Source of the DNA: CAG-390 sp003523225
Lineage (GTDB): Bacteria; Bacillota; Clostridia; Oscillospirales; CAG-272
DNA: 64,000 nucleotides
NCBI GenBank assembly: GCA_902461815.1
Contig: CABPZE010000002.1
Coordinates: 186,001-250,000 of the forward strand
Direction of reading: 5' to 3'
Shown here: positions 16,498 through 25,179 of the stretch, piece by piece
Position numbering within the stretch: the stretch's first letter is position 1
How the letters are laid out: every line of letters starts with the position of its first letter
Notes under the pieces: generated by a model
What the model saw: only the letters and a program-made list of their open reading frames with translations
Told to the model about the DNA's origin: nothing
Database searches by the model: none
Program-made: the position numbers and the translations under genes

Positions 16498-17136
16498 TTA
16501 CTTGCCCACCGAAGCCAATGCTTTCTCGACCAGAGCGGTGGTATCCTCCACCTTCTCCTGTCCCTCGACGCAGATCAGAAGACCGCGACGGCGGTAGAAA
16601 TCGAGCAGCGGCTCGGTTTGCCTGTGATAGGTTTCAAGGCGCTTTGCGACTGTCTCGGCGGAATCGTCAGCACGAACGACGAGCTCCCTGCCGCATTTAT
16701 CGCATTTGCCTTCTTCCTTGGGAGGAAGATACTCGGTATGATAGGACATTCCGCAGTCGCAAACGCGGCGTCCGCTCATCCGCCGGATTATTCTTTCGTC
16801 GCTTACCTCAATTGAGAGAACTGCGTCAATACGCACTCCCATATTCTCAAGCGCTTCTGCCTGAGCGATGGTGCGCGGAAAGCCGTCAAGGATGAAGCCG
16901 CGGCGGCAATCATCCGAGACAAGATAGTCCCTTACGATCCCGTTCACGACCTCGTCGGGCACCAGAGCGCCGGCATCCATAAAGGACTTTGCCTTGATGC
17001 CAAGCTCTGTTCCCGCCTTGATTGCTCCGCGAAGTATCTGACCTGTCGAAATGGCAGGTATTTCTTCTCTTTTTGAGATAAGCTCCGCCTGTGTTCCCTT
17101 GCCCGCTCCGGGGGCGCCCATTATAATTAAATTCAT
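16498..17136 (-). CDS. adk: adenylate kinase (zinc-lid type)
   Basis: 212 residues. It catalyses ATP + AMP to 2 ADP. It has the P-loop GAPGAGKGTQ, the AMP-binding region and a LID domain carrying CDCGMSYH and CDKCG, four Cys of the zinc-binding lid typical of Gram-positives. A reading frame extends 38 codons upstream into secY, but the ATG at 17136 follows GGAGGAACGTT and starts the family motif MNLIIMGAPG. Located between secY and map, the standard spc order. Confidence 0.96.
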   Translation of the reverse strand: MNLIIMGAPGAGKGTQAELISKREEIPAISTGQILRGAIKAGTELGIKAKSFMDAGALVPDEVVNGIVRDYLVSDDCRRGFILDGFPRTIAQAEALENMGVRIDAVLSIEVSDERIIRRMSGRRVCDCGMSYHTEYLPPKEEGKCDKCGRELVVRADDSAETVAKRLETYHRQTEPLLDFYRRRGLLICVEGQEKVEDTTALVEKALASVGK

Positions 17137-17164
17137 AACGTTCCTCCGTATGCCGGTAAGGCTA

Positions 17165-18505
17165 TCAGCCAAAGATTCCTCTCGACTTCGAACCGCCGTA
17201 GTTGCGAAGCGCAACCTGAGCCTCGAGGTCGTGTACTGTCTCAATAGCAACGCCTACAACGATAAGCAGTGAGTTACCGCCGAATGCAAGGTTGGAGATC
17301 GGGAAGCCCGAAAGTCCGGCATCGGTAAGCAGGCTGTTGATTATCGTGACGATCATCGGCAGTCCGGCAACCACGCAGAGGAAGAGAGCACCGATAATGG
17401 TTACTCTGTTGAGTATCTTTGAGATATAGTTGACGGTAGGTCTGCCCGAGCGAATGCCGGGGATAGAACCGCCGTTCTGCTGAATGTTGTTTGCAACCTC
17501 AACTACATTGAAGGATATCATGATGTAGAAGAAGGAGAAAGCAACGATGAGTACAAGATAAATAAGCAGGTAGATCCAGGTGTCATAGCTGAACACCTCG
17601 GATATCTTGGTCAGCACCTTGCTGTTGGGGAAGAAGCCCGCGAGCGTCGCCGGAATAGAGGCGATGGAGCTGGCAAAGATAACGGGCATAACGCCTGCCA
17701 TGTTCATCTTGAGGGGAAGGCTTGAGGATTGACCGCCGTACATCTTGCGTCCCACAACACGCTTTGCGTACTGGATGGGTATTCTTCTTTCCGATTCGGT
17801 GAACCAGATGATGAATACGATAATGGCAAATGTGATGGCGATGGTAAGAAGTGCAAGTATCAGTCCGACCCAGCTGAAGCCGCTGAAGCCACCGGCTTTG
17901 AAGGTCATAGACCAAAGCTGAGAGATCAGCGTAGGTACGCCGGACACGATGTTAGCAAAGAGTATCATGGAGATGCCGTTGCCGATACCGTGCTGGTTGA
18001 TCTTCTCGGCAAGCCACATGATAAGAGATGCACCGCCGCAATAGCAGGCAACTATAACCATTTTGGCAAACCAGTTAGCGTCGCTGACAAGCCAGCCGTT
18101 TGCATCGAGCAGTGTCATATAACCGTATGCTGTGATAAGCGAAAGAGCTACGGTAACATAACGGGTAATTGAAGTGATCTTTCTCTGACCTTCTTCACCT
18201 TCCTTAGCCAGACGCTCGAGAGCGGGAATGGCTACGGTAAGAAGCTGAATAATGATCTGCGCGGTGATGTAGGGCGATACAGAAAGAGCGAACAGAGTGG
18301 CTTTTCCGAATGCGTCGCCGGAGAACCAGTTCAGATACTCGAAGATCGAGCCTGCAAAGGCCTCACCGCTGGTGAGAAGTGATGCGGTAACATAGGGTAC
18401 GGGGATTTGCGCGCCGAGACGGTAAAGCAGGATGACCATGACGGTGAAAAGCATTTTTCTTCTCAGGTCAGCTATCTTCCAGGCGTTCTTAAAGGTCGCA
18501 AACAT
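17165..18505 (-). CDS. secY: protein translocase subunit SecY
   Basis: A 446-residue membrane protein with ten predicted transmembrane helices forming the Sec channel. Family marks include the N-terminal LRRKMLFTVMVILLYRLGAQIPVP, the plug-region sequence after helix 1 and GIRSGRPTVNYISKILNRVT in the loop before the last helices. It exports the signal-peptide proteins encoded elsewhere in this window. It follows rplO by 2 bp. Confidence 0.97.
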   Translation of the reverse strand: MFATFKNAWKIADLRRKMLFTVMVILLYRLGAQIPVPYVTASLLTSGEAFAGSIFEYLNWFSGDAFGKATLFALSVSPYITAQIIIQLLTVAIPALERLAKEGEEGQRKITSITRYVTVALSLITAYGYMTLLDANGWLVSDANWFAKMVIVACYCGGASLIMWLAEKINQHGIGNGISMILFANIVSGVPTLISQLWSMTFKAGGFSGFSWVGLILALLTIAITFAIIVFIIWFTESERRIPIQYAKRVVGRKMYGGQSSSLPLKMNMAGVMPVIFASSIASIPATLAGFFPNSKVLTKISEVFSYDTWIYLLIYLVLIVAFSFFYIMISFNVVEVANNIQQNGGSIPGIRSGRPTVNYISKILNRVTIIGALFLCVVAGLPMIVTIINSLLTDAGLSGFPISNLAFGGNSLLIVVGVAIETVHDLEAQVALRNYGGSKSRGIFG

Positions 18506-18507
18506 CC

Positions 18508-18951
18508 TTATACCTCCTCTGCGCTTCCGCCTGCCGCTTCAATCTTTTCCTTGGCGGCAGCAGAGAATTTCGCCGCCTTTACAGTGAGCTTTTTGGTAAG
18601 CTCGCCGCCACCGAGAACCTTAAGTCCGTCGTTTTCCTTGCGGACGATTCTCTTTTCGATAAGAGCCTCAAGATCGACGACCGCTCCGTCCTCGAAAACG
18701 TTGAGATCCTCAACATTGACGTTGGAATACACGGTTGCAAATCTCTTGTTGGTAAAGCCTCTCTTGGGAAGCTGACGGTAGATCGGGAACTGACCGCCCT
18801 CAAAGCCGGGGCGTACACCGCCGCCGGAACGGGCGTTCTGACCCTTATGTCCCTTACCTGCGGTCTTGCCGTTGCCTGAGCCGGTACCTCTGCCCTTGCG
18901 GAAGCAGTCCTTTACCGAGCCGGGTGCGGGAGAGAGTTCATGAAGCTTCAT
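18508..18951 (-). CDS. rplO: 50S ribosomal protein L15
   Basis: 147 residues. The glycine/arginine-rich N-terminus (RGTGSGNGKTAGKGHKGQNA) and the FEGGQFPIYRQLPKRGFTN block are diagnostic. Its ATG overlaps the rpmD stop (TAATG). Confidence 0.97.
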   Translation of the reverse strand: MKLHELSPAPGSVKDCFRKGRGTGSGNGKTAGKGHKGQNARSGGGVRPGFEGGQFPIYRQLPKRGFTNKRFATVYSNVNVEDLNVFEDGAVVDLEALIEKRIVRKENDGLKVLGGGELTKKLTVKAAKFSAAAKEKIEAAGGSAEEV

Positions 18952-19136
18952 TATTTGTCCTCCTTTACGTCTTCGACCTTGACCAGGTGCGAAAGAATTC
19001 TGACCTTGCCGTCAAGAACAGCGCCTTCCTCATGGATGACACTGTCGCCGACGCGGTGAAGACCCAGCGACGCGGCAGTTGCCTTCTGATGGGGCTTACG
19101 GGCGATAAGGGATCTGACAAGTGTTACCTTTTTCAT
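18951..19136 (-). CDS. rpmD: 50S ribosomal protein L30
   Basis: 61 residues. It starts MKKVTLVRSLIARKPHQKAT and has the LGLHRVGDSVIHEE segment of bacterial L30. A longer frame to 19181 would run into rpsE. The ATG at 19136 overlaps the rpsE stop (ATGA) and fits the family length, so it is chosen. Confidence 0.95.
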   Translation of the reverse strand: MKKVTLVRSLIARKPHQKATAASLGLHRVGDSVIHEEGAVLDGKVRILSHLVKVEDVKEDK

Positions 19137-19651
19137 TTCGCTGCGCCTCCCTTTACATCGTCGGGTGTGATGTCGCGGCACTTTGCCACCTCATCAACCG
19201 TGCGAAGCGACTTAAGACCTTCCATCGTTGCCTTTACGACGTTGATGGGGTTGTTTGAACGCAGGCACTTTGCGCGGATGTTTCTGATTCCGGCAGCCTC
19301 AAGCACCATTCTTACCTTAGAACCGGCAATGATACCGGTACCGGGGGCAGCGGGCTTGATATGGACCTTACCGGCGCCGTAAACACCAAGCACCTCGTGG
19401 GGGATGGTAGTTCCCTTAAGGGAAACTGTGATCATGTTTTTCTTTGCGTCCGCAATTCCCTTGCTTATCGCTTCGGGAACCTCGGCAGCCTTTCCGAGTC
19501 CTACTCCAACGTGACCGTTTCCGTCACCGACAACCATAAGTGCGGCAAAGCGGGCTACACGACCACCTTTAACGGTCTTGGAAACACGGTTCAGGGCAAC
19601 GAGGTTTTCGATATATTCTTTTTCCTCGTAATTGTTGTTTCTGAATGCCAT
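19133..19651 (-). CDS. rpsE: 30S ribosomal protein S5
   Basis: 172 residues. The double-stranded RNA-binding segment (VALNRVSKTVKGGRVARFAA) and KVHIKPAAPGTGIIAGSKVR identify S5, which lies at the mRNA entry and affects decoding accuracy. It ends inside the rpmD start by four bases. Confidence 0.97.
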   Translation of the reverse strand: MAFRNNNYEEKEYIENLVALNRVSKTVKGGRVARFAALMVVGDGNGHVGVGLGKAAEVPEAISKGIADAKKNMITVSLKGTTIPHEVLGVYGAGKVHIKPAAPGTGIIAGSKVRMVLEAAGIRNIRAKCLRSNNPINVVKATMEGLKSLRTVDEVAKCRDITPDDVKGGAAK

Positions 19652-19711
19652 AGTTTTCTCCTTGAATGTTCAATTATTGAACAGTGTACAAACCGGAAGC
19701 AGCCCTAAGGC

Positions 19712-20068
19712 TCAGAACTTCAGGCCGCCCTCACGGGCACCTGCAGCCAGTTCCGATACACGTCCGTGATAAAGATAGCCGCCGCGGTCGAATACGACTT
19801 CGGTGATACCCTTCTCAGCTGCTCTTTCGGCAATGGTCTTGCCGACCTTTTTTGCAGCTTCCTTGTTGCTTCCGCCCTCAAAGCCCTTCTCGTAAGAGGA
19901 CGCCGACGCTAAAGTCACGCCCTTGACGTCGTCAATAATCTGAGCGGAAATGTTTGCGTTTGAGCGATACACAGCCAGACGCGGACGCTCTGAAGTGCCC
20001 GATATCTTGGCTCTGACCCGAATATGTCTTTTAAGACGGGCAGCGTTTTTATCCTTTTTTGAAACCAT
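19712..20068 (-). CDS. rplR: 50S ribosomal protein L18
   Basis: 118 residues. The N-terminal basic stretch, SERPRLAVYRSNANISAQIIDD and VVFDRGGYLYHGRVSELAAGA are the L18 signature. It binds 5S rRNA with L5. Confidence 0.97.
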   Translation of the reverse strand: MVSKKDKNAARLKRHIRVRAKISGTSERPRLAVYRSNANISAQIIDDVKGVTLASASSYEKGFEGGSNKEAAKKVGKTIAERAAEKGITEVVFDRGGYLYHGRVSELAAGAREGGLKF

Positions 20069-20086
20069 CTGTGCTCACTCCTTTCA

Positions 20087-20656
20087 TTATTTACCGGTCT
20101 TACCGGCTTTGCGGCGAACATTTTCACCGGCATAGCGGATACCCTTGCCGTGATAAGGCTCGGGAGGTCTCTTGCCGCGGATAACTGCCGCAGTCTGACC
20201 GACAAGCTGCTTGTCGTTACCCTTTACCACGATGGTAATGGGGGCGGCTTTTTCATTCACCTCAAAGGTGATGCCTTCGGGCTGAGCGACGGTAAGAGCC
20301 TGCTGAGGCATACCGTTGACAAGCGAGTGACCGAGGTAGAGCAGCAGATTCTTGCCCTGCATGGTTGCTCTGTAACCGGTTCCGTTGATCTCAAGGGTCT
20401 TTGAAAAGCCTTCAGTCACACCGACGACCATATTGTGAATAAGGGCGCGGGTAAGACCGTGAAGACTTCTGTCTTCCTTTTCATCAGTGGGACGGCTCAC
20501 CGTAAGATGACCGTTTTCGACTTCGAGCTTCATTCTGGGGCTGAACTTCTCGCTGAGAGTTCCGCGGGGACCCTTTACCGTTACGAGATTGTCCTCACCG
20601 ATGGTAACGGTTACACCGGCGGGAATTACGACGGGCATTCTTCCTATTCTTGACAT
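20087..20656 (-). CDS. rplF: 50S ribosomal protein L6
   Basis: 189 residues, slightly longer than the usual 177-180. It starts MSRIGRMPVVIPAGVTV, and the C-terminal GIRYAGENVRRKAGKTGK is the conserved L6 ending. Two repeated domains are visible. Confidence 0.97.
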   Translation of the reverse strand: MSRIGRMPVVIPAGVTVTIGEDNLVTVKGPRGTLSEKFSPRMKLEVENGHLTVSRPTDEKEDRSLHGLTRALIHNMVVGVTEGFSKTLEINGTGYRATMQGKNLLLYLGHSLVNGMPQQALTVAQPEGITFEVNEKAAPITIVVKGNDKQLVGQTAAVIRGKRPPEPYHGKGIRYAGENVRRKAGKTGK

Positions 20657-20672
20657 GTCTGTGCCTCCTTAC

Positions 20673-21071
20673 TCACCATACAAAGGCAAGCACTTCGCCG
20701 CCCACATTCTCTTTGCGAGCCTGTTTGTCGGTCATGATGCCTTTTGAGGTGGATACGATGGCGATGCCGAGTCCGTTCATAACGCTGGGCATATCCTCGC
20801 AGCTTGCGTAGATGCGAAGACCGGGCTTGGACACTCTGCGGATACCGCGAAGCACCTTCTGCTTGTTGCCCTGGTATTTGAGCGTGATACGGATAACGCC
20901 CTGCTTGCCGTCCTCGATGGTCTCAAAGCTCTTTACGTAGCCTTCGTTGACCAGGATTTCGGCGATAGCCTTTTTCATGTTGGATGCCGGAATGTCCACA
21001 GTCGCGTGCTTTGCATCATTCGCGTTTCTGATTCTTGTGAGCATATCGGCAATTACGTCTGACATTTGCAT
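20673..21071 (-). CDS. rpsH: 30S ribosomal protein S8
   Basis: 132 residues. DVIADMLTRIRNAN at the N-terminus and the C-terminal STSKGIMTDKQARKENVGGE match S8, a primary binder of 16S rRNA and, in enterobacteria, the translational repressor of the spc genes. It is 144 bp from rpsN, the widest gap in this part of the operon. Confidence 0.97.
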   Translation of the reverse strand: MQMSDVIADMLTRIRNANDAKHATVDIPASNMKKAIAEILVNEGYVKSFETIEDGKQGVIRITLKYQGNKQKVLRGIRRVSKPGLRIYASCEDMPSVMNGLGIAIVSTSKGIMTDKQARKENVGGEVLAFVW

Positions 21072-21215
21072 TGCTTTTTTCCTCCATATGCAAGTTGAAT
21101 ATCTTGCTGCCGTGCGTCCACGGCGGCGTATCGGCGGTTAAATCGGGCGCGTGGCTTGATTTCCTTCCGATAGTGTGGGGTTTAACGGGTTACGTTCGTC
21201 TTACCGCGAAGCGTA

Positions 21216-21401
21216 TTACCAGGATGCCTTTCTGACGCCCGGGATCTCACCCTTGTAGGCAAGATTGCGGAAGCAGATACGGCAGATCCCGTATTTACGG
21301 AGATAAGCGTGGGGACGACCGCAGATTTTGCAGCGGTTGTAACGGCGGGTGGAGAACTTCGGTTCTCTCTGCTGCTTGATAATCATTGATTTCTTCGCCA
21401 T
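21216..21401 (-). CDS. rpsZ: 30S ribosomal protein S14, zinc type
   Basis: 61 residues, the short C+ form. RCKICGRPHAYLRKYGICRIC supplies four zinc-binding Cys. It is placed between rplE and rpsH as usual. The short zinc form is typical of Firmicutes. Confidence 0.96.
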   Translation of the reverse strand: MAKKSMIIKQQREPKFSTRRYNRCKICGRPHAYLRKYGICRICFRNLAYKGEIPGVRKASW

Positions 21402-21416
21402 TTTACCTTACCTCCT

Positions 21417-21971
21417 TTAATTTTCTGCGAAGGGTGCGCCAAGAGCCTTAAGCAGCTCGCGAGCCTCTTCGTCGCTCTGAGCGGTGGTTACGAAGCAGAT
21501 GTCCATTCCGCGGATCTTGTCGACCTTGTCGTACTCGATCTCGGGGAATATGAGCTGCTCCTTCAGACCGAGGGAGTAGTTTCCTCTGCCGTCGAAAGCG
21601 TTGGGATTGATGCCCTTGAAGTCGCGTACGCGGGGGAGCGCGAAGTTGAAGAGCTTATCAACGAACTCGTACATTCTATCGCCGCGAAGGGTGACCTTTG
21701 CGCCTATCTTCATGCCCTCACGGACCTTGAAGTTAGCAACCGACTTACGGGCGTAGGTCGGAACTGCCTTCTGACCGGTAATGAGAGTCAGATCGGCGAT
21801 AACGCTGTCGATAGCCTTGGAATTTTCTCTTGCATCTCCGCAGCCGACGTTGAGCACGACCTTGTCGAGCTTCGGTATCTGCATTGAGCTCTTGTACTGG
21901 AACTTCTTCTGGAGAGCGGGAACAACGTCGCTCTTATAAAGGTCTTTAAGTCTAACCGTATATTCAGCCAT
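21417..21971 (-). CDS. rplE: 50S ribosomal protein L5
   Basis: 184 residues. The IPKLDKVVLNVGCGDARENSK segment and the LPRVRDFKGINPNAFDGRGN block identify L5, which binds 5S rRNA and contacts the P-site tRNA. Confidence 0.97.
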   Translation of the reverse strand: MAEYTVRLKDLYKSDVVPALQKKFQYKSSMQIPKLDKVVLNVGCGDARENSKAIDSVIADLTLITGQKAVPTYARKSVANFKVREGMKIGAKVTLRGDRMYEFVDKLFNFALPRVRDFKGINPNAFDGRGNYSLGLKEQLIFPEIEYDKVDKIRGMDICFVTTAQSDEEARELLKALGAPFAEN

Positions 21972-21984
21972 TGCCTGCCCCTCC

Positions 21985-22314
21985 TCAGATTTCCTTTCCG
22001 CATTTTGCGCAAACGCGGATCTTCTTGCCGTCCTTGACGGCGGATTTTACTCTTACGCCCTTACCGCAGTCAGAGCAATAAAGAGCAACCTTGCACGCAT
22101 AGATAGCACCCTCGGCATCGATAATGCCGCCGGTGTCGCCCTGTCTGCGGGGCTTTACGTGCTTGTGGATTCTGTTGACGCCCTCAACGATAACCTTGTC
22201 TTCCTTGGGGGAGACGGCGATGACCTTGTGGGTCAGCACCTTACCGTTGGCATCCTTCTTTTCCTCATACTTACCGGTGAGAAGAACAACGGTATCGCCT
22301 GTTTTGATATTCAT
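21985..22314 (-). CDS. rplX: 50S ribosomal protein L24
   Basis: 109 residues. It has a KOW motif at the N-terminus (NIKTGDTVVLLTGKYEEKKG-like) and NRIHKHVKPRRQGDTGGI. The C-terminal half carries CSDCGKG and CAKCGKE, a possible zinc ribbon. An early-assembly protein. Confidence 0.96.
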   Translation of the reverse strand: MNIKTGDTVVLLTGKYEEKKDANGKVLTHKVIAVSPKEDKVIVEGVNRIHKHVKPRRQGDTGGIIDAEGAIYACKVALYCSDCGKGVRVKSAVKDGKKIRVCAKCGKEI

Positions 22315-22327
22315 TATTTCTTCCTCC

Positions 22328-22696
22328 TTACAGTACTTCGGGAGCGAGGGAGAGTATCTTCAGATACTGCTTCTCGCGGAGCTCTCTGGCAACCGGCCCG
22401 AAAATACGGGTTCCGGTGGGTGTCTTATCTTCTTTGATAATAACAGCCGCGTTTTCATCAAATCTGATGTAAGAGCCGTCCGCACGCTGAATACCGTGGG
22501 TGGTTCTTACGATGACGGCCTTGACGACATCGCCCTTCTTGACCATGCCGGCGGGAGCCGCCTTTTTGACGGTAGCAACGACCACATCGCCCACACCGGC
22601 GTATCTGCGGCCTGTTCCGCCAAGAACGCGGATGCAAAGGAGCTCTTTGGCGCCGGTATTATCGGCAACCTTCATCCTTGATTCTTGCTGTATCAC
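22328..22696 (-). CDS. rplN: 50S ribosomal protein L14
   Basis: 122 residues, the standard length. It starts MIQQESRMKVADNTGAKELL and contains RFDENAAVIIKEDKTPTGTR. It sits at the subunit interface. Confidence 0.97.
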   Translation of the reverse strand: MIQQESRMKVADNTGAKELLCIRVLGGTGRRYAGVGDVVVATVKKAAPAGMVKKGDVVKAVIVRTTHGIQRADGSYIRFDENAAVIIKEDKTPTGTRIFGPVARELREKQYLKILSLAPEVL

Positions 22697-22763
22697 TTTG
22701 CGTTTCCTCCTGATTCAATACGATTTTCGACGTATCTACTGTTTCGCATACAATGTGTGCTGA

Positions 22764-23021
22764 TTATTTGGCTTTTTCCACCACGGATACAACGCGCCAT
22801 CTCTTTGTTTTGGAAAGAGGACGGGTCTCCATGATGCTGACCTTATCACCTATGCCGCACTCATTGTTCTCGTCGTGAGCATGAACCTTGAGCGTACGCT
22901 TGATGATCTTGCCGTATATCGGGTGCTTTACGTTGTCCTCGATGGCAACCGTAACGGTCTTGTCCATCTTGTCGCTGACAACGATGCCGACGCGGGTTTT
23001 TCTGAGGTTTCTTTCTTCCAT
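22764..23021 (-). CDS. rpsQ: 30S ribosomal protein S17
   Basis: 85 residues. RKTRVGIVVSDKMDKTVTVA and HDENNECGIGDKV match S17. The frame extends to 23066 inside rpmC, but the ATG at 23021 follows GGGAGG at the right distance and gives the family length. Confidence 0.96.
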   Translation of the reverse strand: MEERNLRKTRVGIVVSDKMDKTVTVAIEDNVKHPIYGKIIKRTLKVHAHDENNECGIGDKVSIMETRPLSKTKRWRVVSVVEKAK

Positions 23022-23040
23022 GATTCTGCCTCCCATACGC

Positions 23041-23238
23041 TTATGCGTTCTTCGCGTTCTTATCATTAAGAACGGTCATCACGCGGGCGATATCCTTTTT
23101 CACTTCACCTATGCGGTTGGTGTTTTCCAGCTGGTTGATCGCAAGCTGGAAGCGGAGGTTGAACAGTTCTTCCTTCAGTTCCTTCAGCTTATTGTTGAGC
23201 TGTTCGGAAGTCATCTCTCTGATCTCGCTGACTTTCAC
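23041..23238 (-). CDS. rpmC: 50S ribosomal protein L29
   Basis: 65 residues, a two-helix coiled hairpin near the exit tunnel with the ELKEELFNLRFQLAINQLENT core. The start codon is GTG (23236-23238), overlapping the rplP stop as GTGA. Confidence 0.95.
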   Translation of the reverse strand: MKVSEIREMTSEQLNNKLKELKEELFNLRFQLAINQLENTNRIGEVKKDIARVMTVLNDKNAKNA

Positions 23239-23660
23239 TGTGATACCTCCTCGTCCGCCTTTTTAACGAATTTGCACTTGATAGGCAGCTTGTGCGACGC
23301 AAGACGCATAGCTTCCTTTGCGTCATCCTCGCTGACGCCGCTCATTTCAAACATGACACGTCCGGGCTTTACCACGGCGACCCAGTACTCGGGAGAACCT
23401 TTACCGGAACCCATTCGGGTCTCAGCGGGCTTCTCGGTGATGGGCTTGTCGGGGAAAATCTTTGTCCAGACATTACCGCCACGCTTGATGTAACGCGTCA
23501 TAGCGATACGGGCAGCCTCGATCTGCGCGCTTGTGATCCAAGCGGGCTCGAGAGCCATAAGTCCGTATTCACCGTAAGTGACGGTGTTGCCTCTTGTGGC
23601 TTTACCCTTAAGTCTGCCGCGCTGGACACGGCGGAACTTAACTCTTTTAGGCATTAACAT
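23235..23660 (-). CDS. rplP: 50S ribosomal protein L16
   Basis: 141 residues. MLMPKRVKFRRVQRGRLKGK and AWITSAQIEAARIAMTRYIK identify L16, which helps form the A-site tRNA-binding surface. Its start overlaps the rpsC stop (TAATG). Confidence 0.97.
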   Translation of the reverse strand: MLMPKRVKFRRVQRGRLKGKATRGNTVTYGEYGLMALEPAWITSAQIEAARIAMTRYIKRGGNVWTKIFPDKPITEKPAETRMGSGKGSPEYWVAVVKPGRVMFEMSGVSEDDAKEAMRLASHKLPIKCKFVKKADEEVSQ

Positions 23661-24517
23661 TATTTCTTGCCCCCTTCTCTCGCTTCTCTGGGTGCACGGT
23701 CGCCCGACTGCGGTCTTGCCGGTCTGTCACCGCGGAAGTTGTTGCCGCGGGGTGCGCCGGAATTTCTGCGGTCACCGCGACGGTTGTCGCGTCCGCCGTT
23801 TCTACGGTCACCGCGGTTGTCGCGGCCGTCATTTCTGCGCTCGCGGCGCTCACGGGTCGCGCCGGCAGCGTTGAGAACTTCGCCGTTGTATATCCAGACC
23901 TTAACGCCTACCTTACCGTAGGTGGTGTTGGCTTCCCAGAAACCGTAGTCGATGTCGGCTCTGAGAGTCTGAAGCGGAATAGTTCCCTCGTGATAATGCT
24001 CGGTACGGGCAATTTCTGCTCCGCCAAGACGTCCGCCGCAGGAGATCTTGATTCCGCGTGCGCCAAGACGCATGGTGTTGCGGATAGCCATCTTCATCGC
24101 GCGGCGGAATGCCACACGACCTTCAAGCTGACCGGCAATGTTCTCAGCAACGAGCTGAGCGTTGAGATCGGGGTTGCGGATCTCGACGACGTTAAGGGAA
24201 ACGGGAATCTGCTTTCCACTCTGATCCTTGCCGACGAGCTTCTCAACCTTTGACTTGAGAACCTCAATATTCTCACCGCCGCGGCCGATCACAAGACCCG
24301 GTTTTGCGCAGTGGATATAAACTCTGACCTTGTACTGATCGCGTTCGATCTCGATCTTCGGTACGCCCGCCTTCTGAAGCTCGCTCTTGAGCATCTTGCG
24401 GATGTTGTAGTCGGATACGAGCACGTCGCCGAATACTTCGTCCTTGACGCACCATCTCGAATCCCAATCCTTGATCACGCCCACACGAAGGCCGTGAGGA
24501 TTAACTTTCTGTCCCAT
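23660..24517 (-). CDS. rpsC: 30S ribosomal protein S3 with long basic C-terminal tail
   Basis: Residues 1-220 are an ordinary S3: MGQKVNPHGLRVGVIKDWDS, a KH domain with GLVIGRGGENIE, and GRLGGAEIARTEHYHEGTIP. S3 is part of the mRNA-entry helicase site. Residues 221-285 are an additional low-complexity tail made almost entirely of Arg, Asn, Asp, Gly and Pro, with repeating GDRRN and RDNR units. Most S3 proteins end near 220. The DNA of the tail shows matching imperfect repeats around 23760-23850. The start follows the rplV stop by overlap (TAATG). Confidence 0.97.
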   Translation of the reverse strand: MGQKVNPHGLRVGVIKDWDSRWCVKDEVFGDVLVSDYNIRKMLKSELQKAGVPKIEIERDQYKVRVYIHCAKPGLVIGRGGENIEVLKSKVEKLVGKDQSGKQIPVSLNVVEIRNPDLNAQLVAENIAGQLEGRVAFRRAMKMAIRNTMRLGARGIKISCGGRLGGAEIARTEHYHEGTIPLQTLRADIDYGFWEANTTYGKVGVKVWIYNGEVLNAAGATRERRERRNDGRDNRGDRRNGGRDNRRGDRRNSGAPRGNNFRGDRPARPQSGDRAPREAREGGKK

Positions 24518-24870
24518 TACGCATTGACCTCCTTGGTTTCTCTCTCCTTGACTGCAAGGGTAACATGTGACGTTCTCTTGAGAATTCTGTCGCCCGAACC
24601 CTTGGCTCTGGGCATCATTCTCTTAAGGGTGGGTCCGGGACACACAAAGCACTCGCTTACGTAGAGCTTTGATGTATCCATGTGGAAGTTGTGGTCTGCG
24701 TTGGCAATTGCGCTCTTGAGCAGCTTGATAAGCTCCTCGGAGGCTGCCTTGGGGGTGTGCTTCAGAATCGCCATTGCGACGTCTGCGTCTTTACCGCGGA
24801 TAAGGTCGAGAACTATTTTCACCTTTCGGGGAGAAATGCGCACGTATTTAAGATAAGCTTTTGCTTCCAT
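24517..24870 (-). CDS. rplV: 50S ribosomal protein L22
   Basis: 117 residues. ISPRKVKIVLDLIRGKD and the C-terminal MPRAKGSGDRILKRTSHVTL loop mark L22, whose hairpin lines the exit tunnel and is a macrolide-resistance site. Confidence 0.97.
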   Translation of the reverse strand: MEAKAYLKYVRISPRKVKIVLDLIRGKDADVAMAILKHTPKAASEELIKLLKSAIANADHNFHMDTSKLYVSECFVCPGPTLKRMMPRAKGSGDRILKRTSHVTLAVKERETKEVNA

Positions 24871-24887
24871 AATCCTTATGCCTCCCC

Positions 24888-25166
24888 TTAGTTGCTGTTA
24901 GACGTCTTTGAACCGGAGTGACCCTTGAAAAGACGTGTAGGAGCGAACTCGCCCAGTCTGTGGCCGACCATATCCTCGATGATGTACACCGGGACATGCT
25001 TGCGGCCGTCATGGACGGCGATAGTGTGACCAACGAATTCGGGGAATATGACCGAAGCACGGGACCAGGTCTTTATGACCTTCTTCTCGTTTTTGGCATT
25101 CATGGCGCAAATACGGTCGTAGAGCTTCTTTTCTACGAACGGCGCCTTTTTAAGACTTCTGCTCAT
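24888..25166 (-). CDS. rpsS: 30S ribosomal protein S19
   Basis: 92 residues. It starts MSRSLKKAPFVEKKLYDRI and contains GRKHVPVYIIEDMVGHRLGE. It lies in the 30S head with S13. Confidence 0.97.
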   Translation of the reverse strand: MSRSLKKAPFVEKKLYDRICAMNAKNEKKVIKTWSRASVIFPEFVGHTIAVHDGRKHVPVYIIEDMVGHRLGEFAPTRLFKGHSGSKTSNSN

Positions 25167-25179
25167 TTATATTCCCTCC

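Noticed and set aside
23760..23850. Repetitive DNA that could be mistaken for a small repeat array
   Set aside because: The repeats are in frame and encode the S3 tail; no spacers of CRISPR type.
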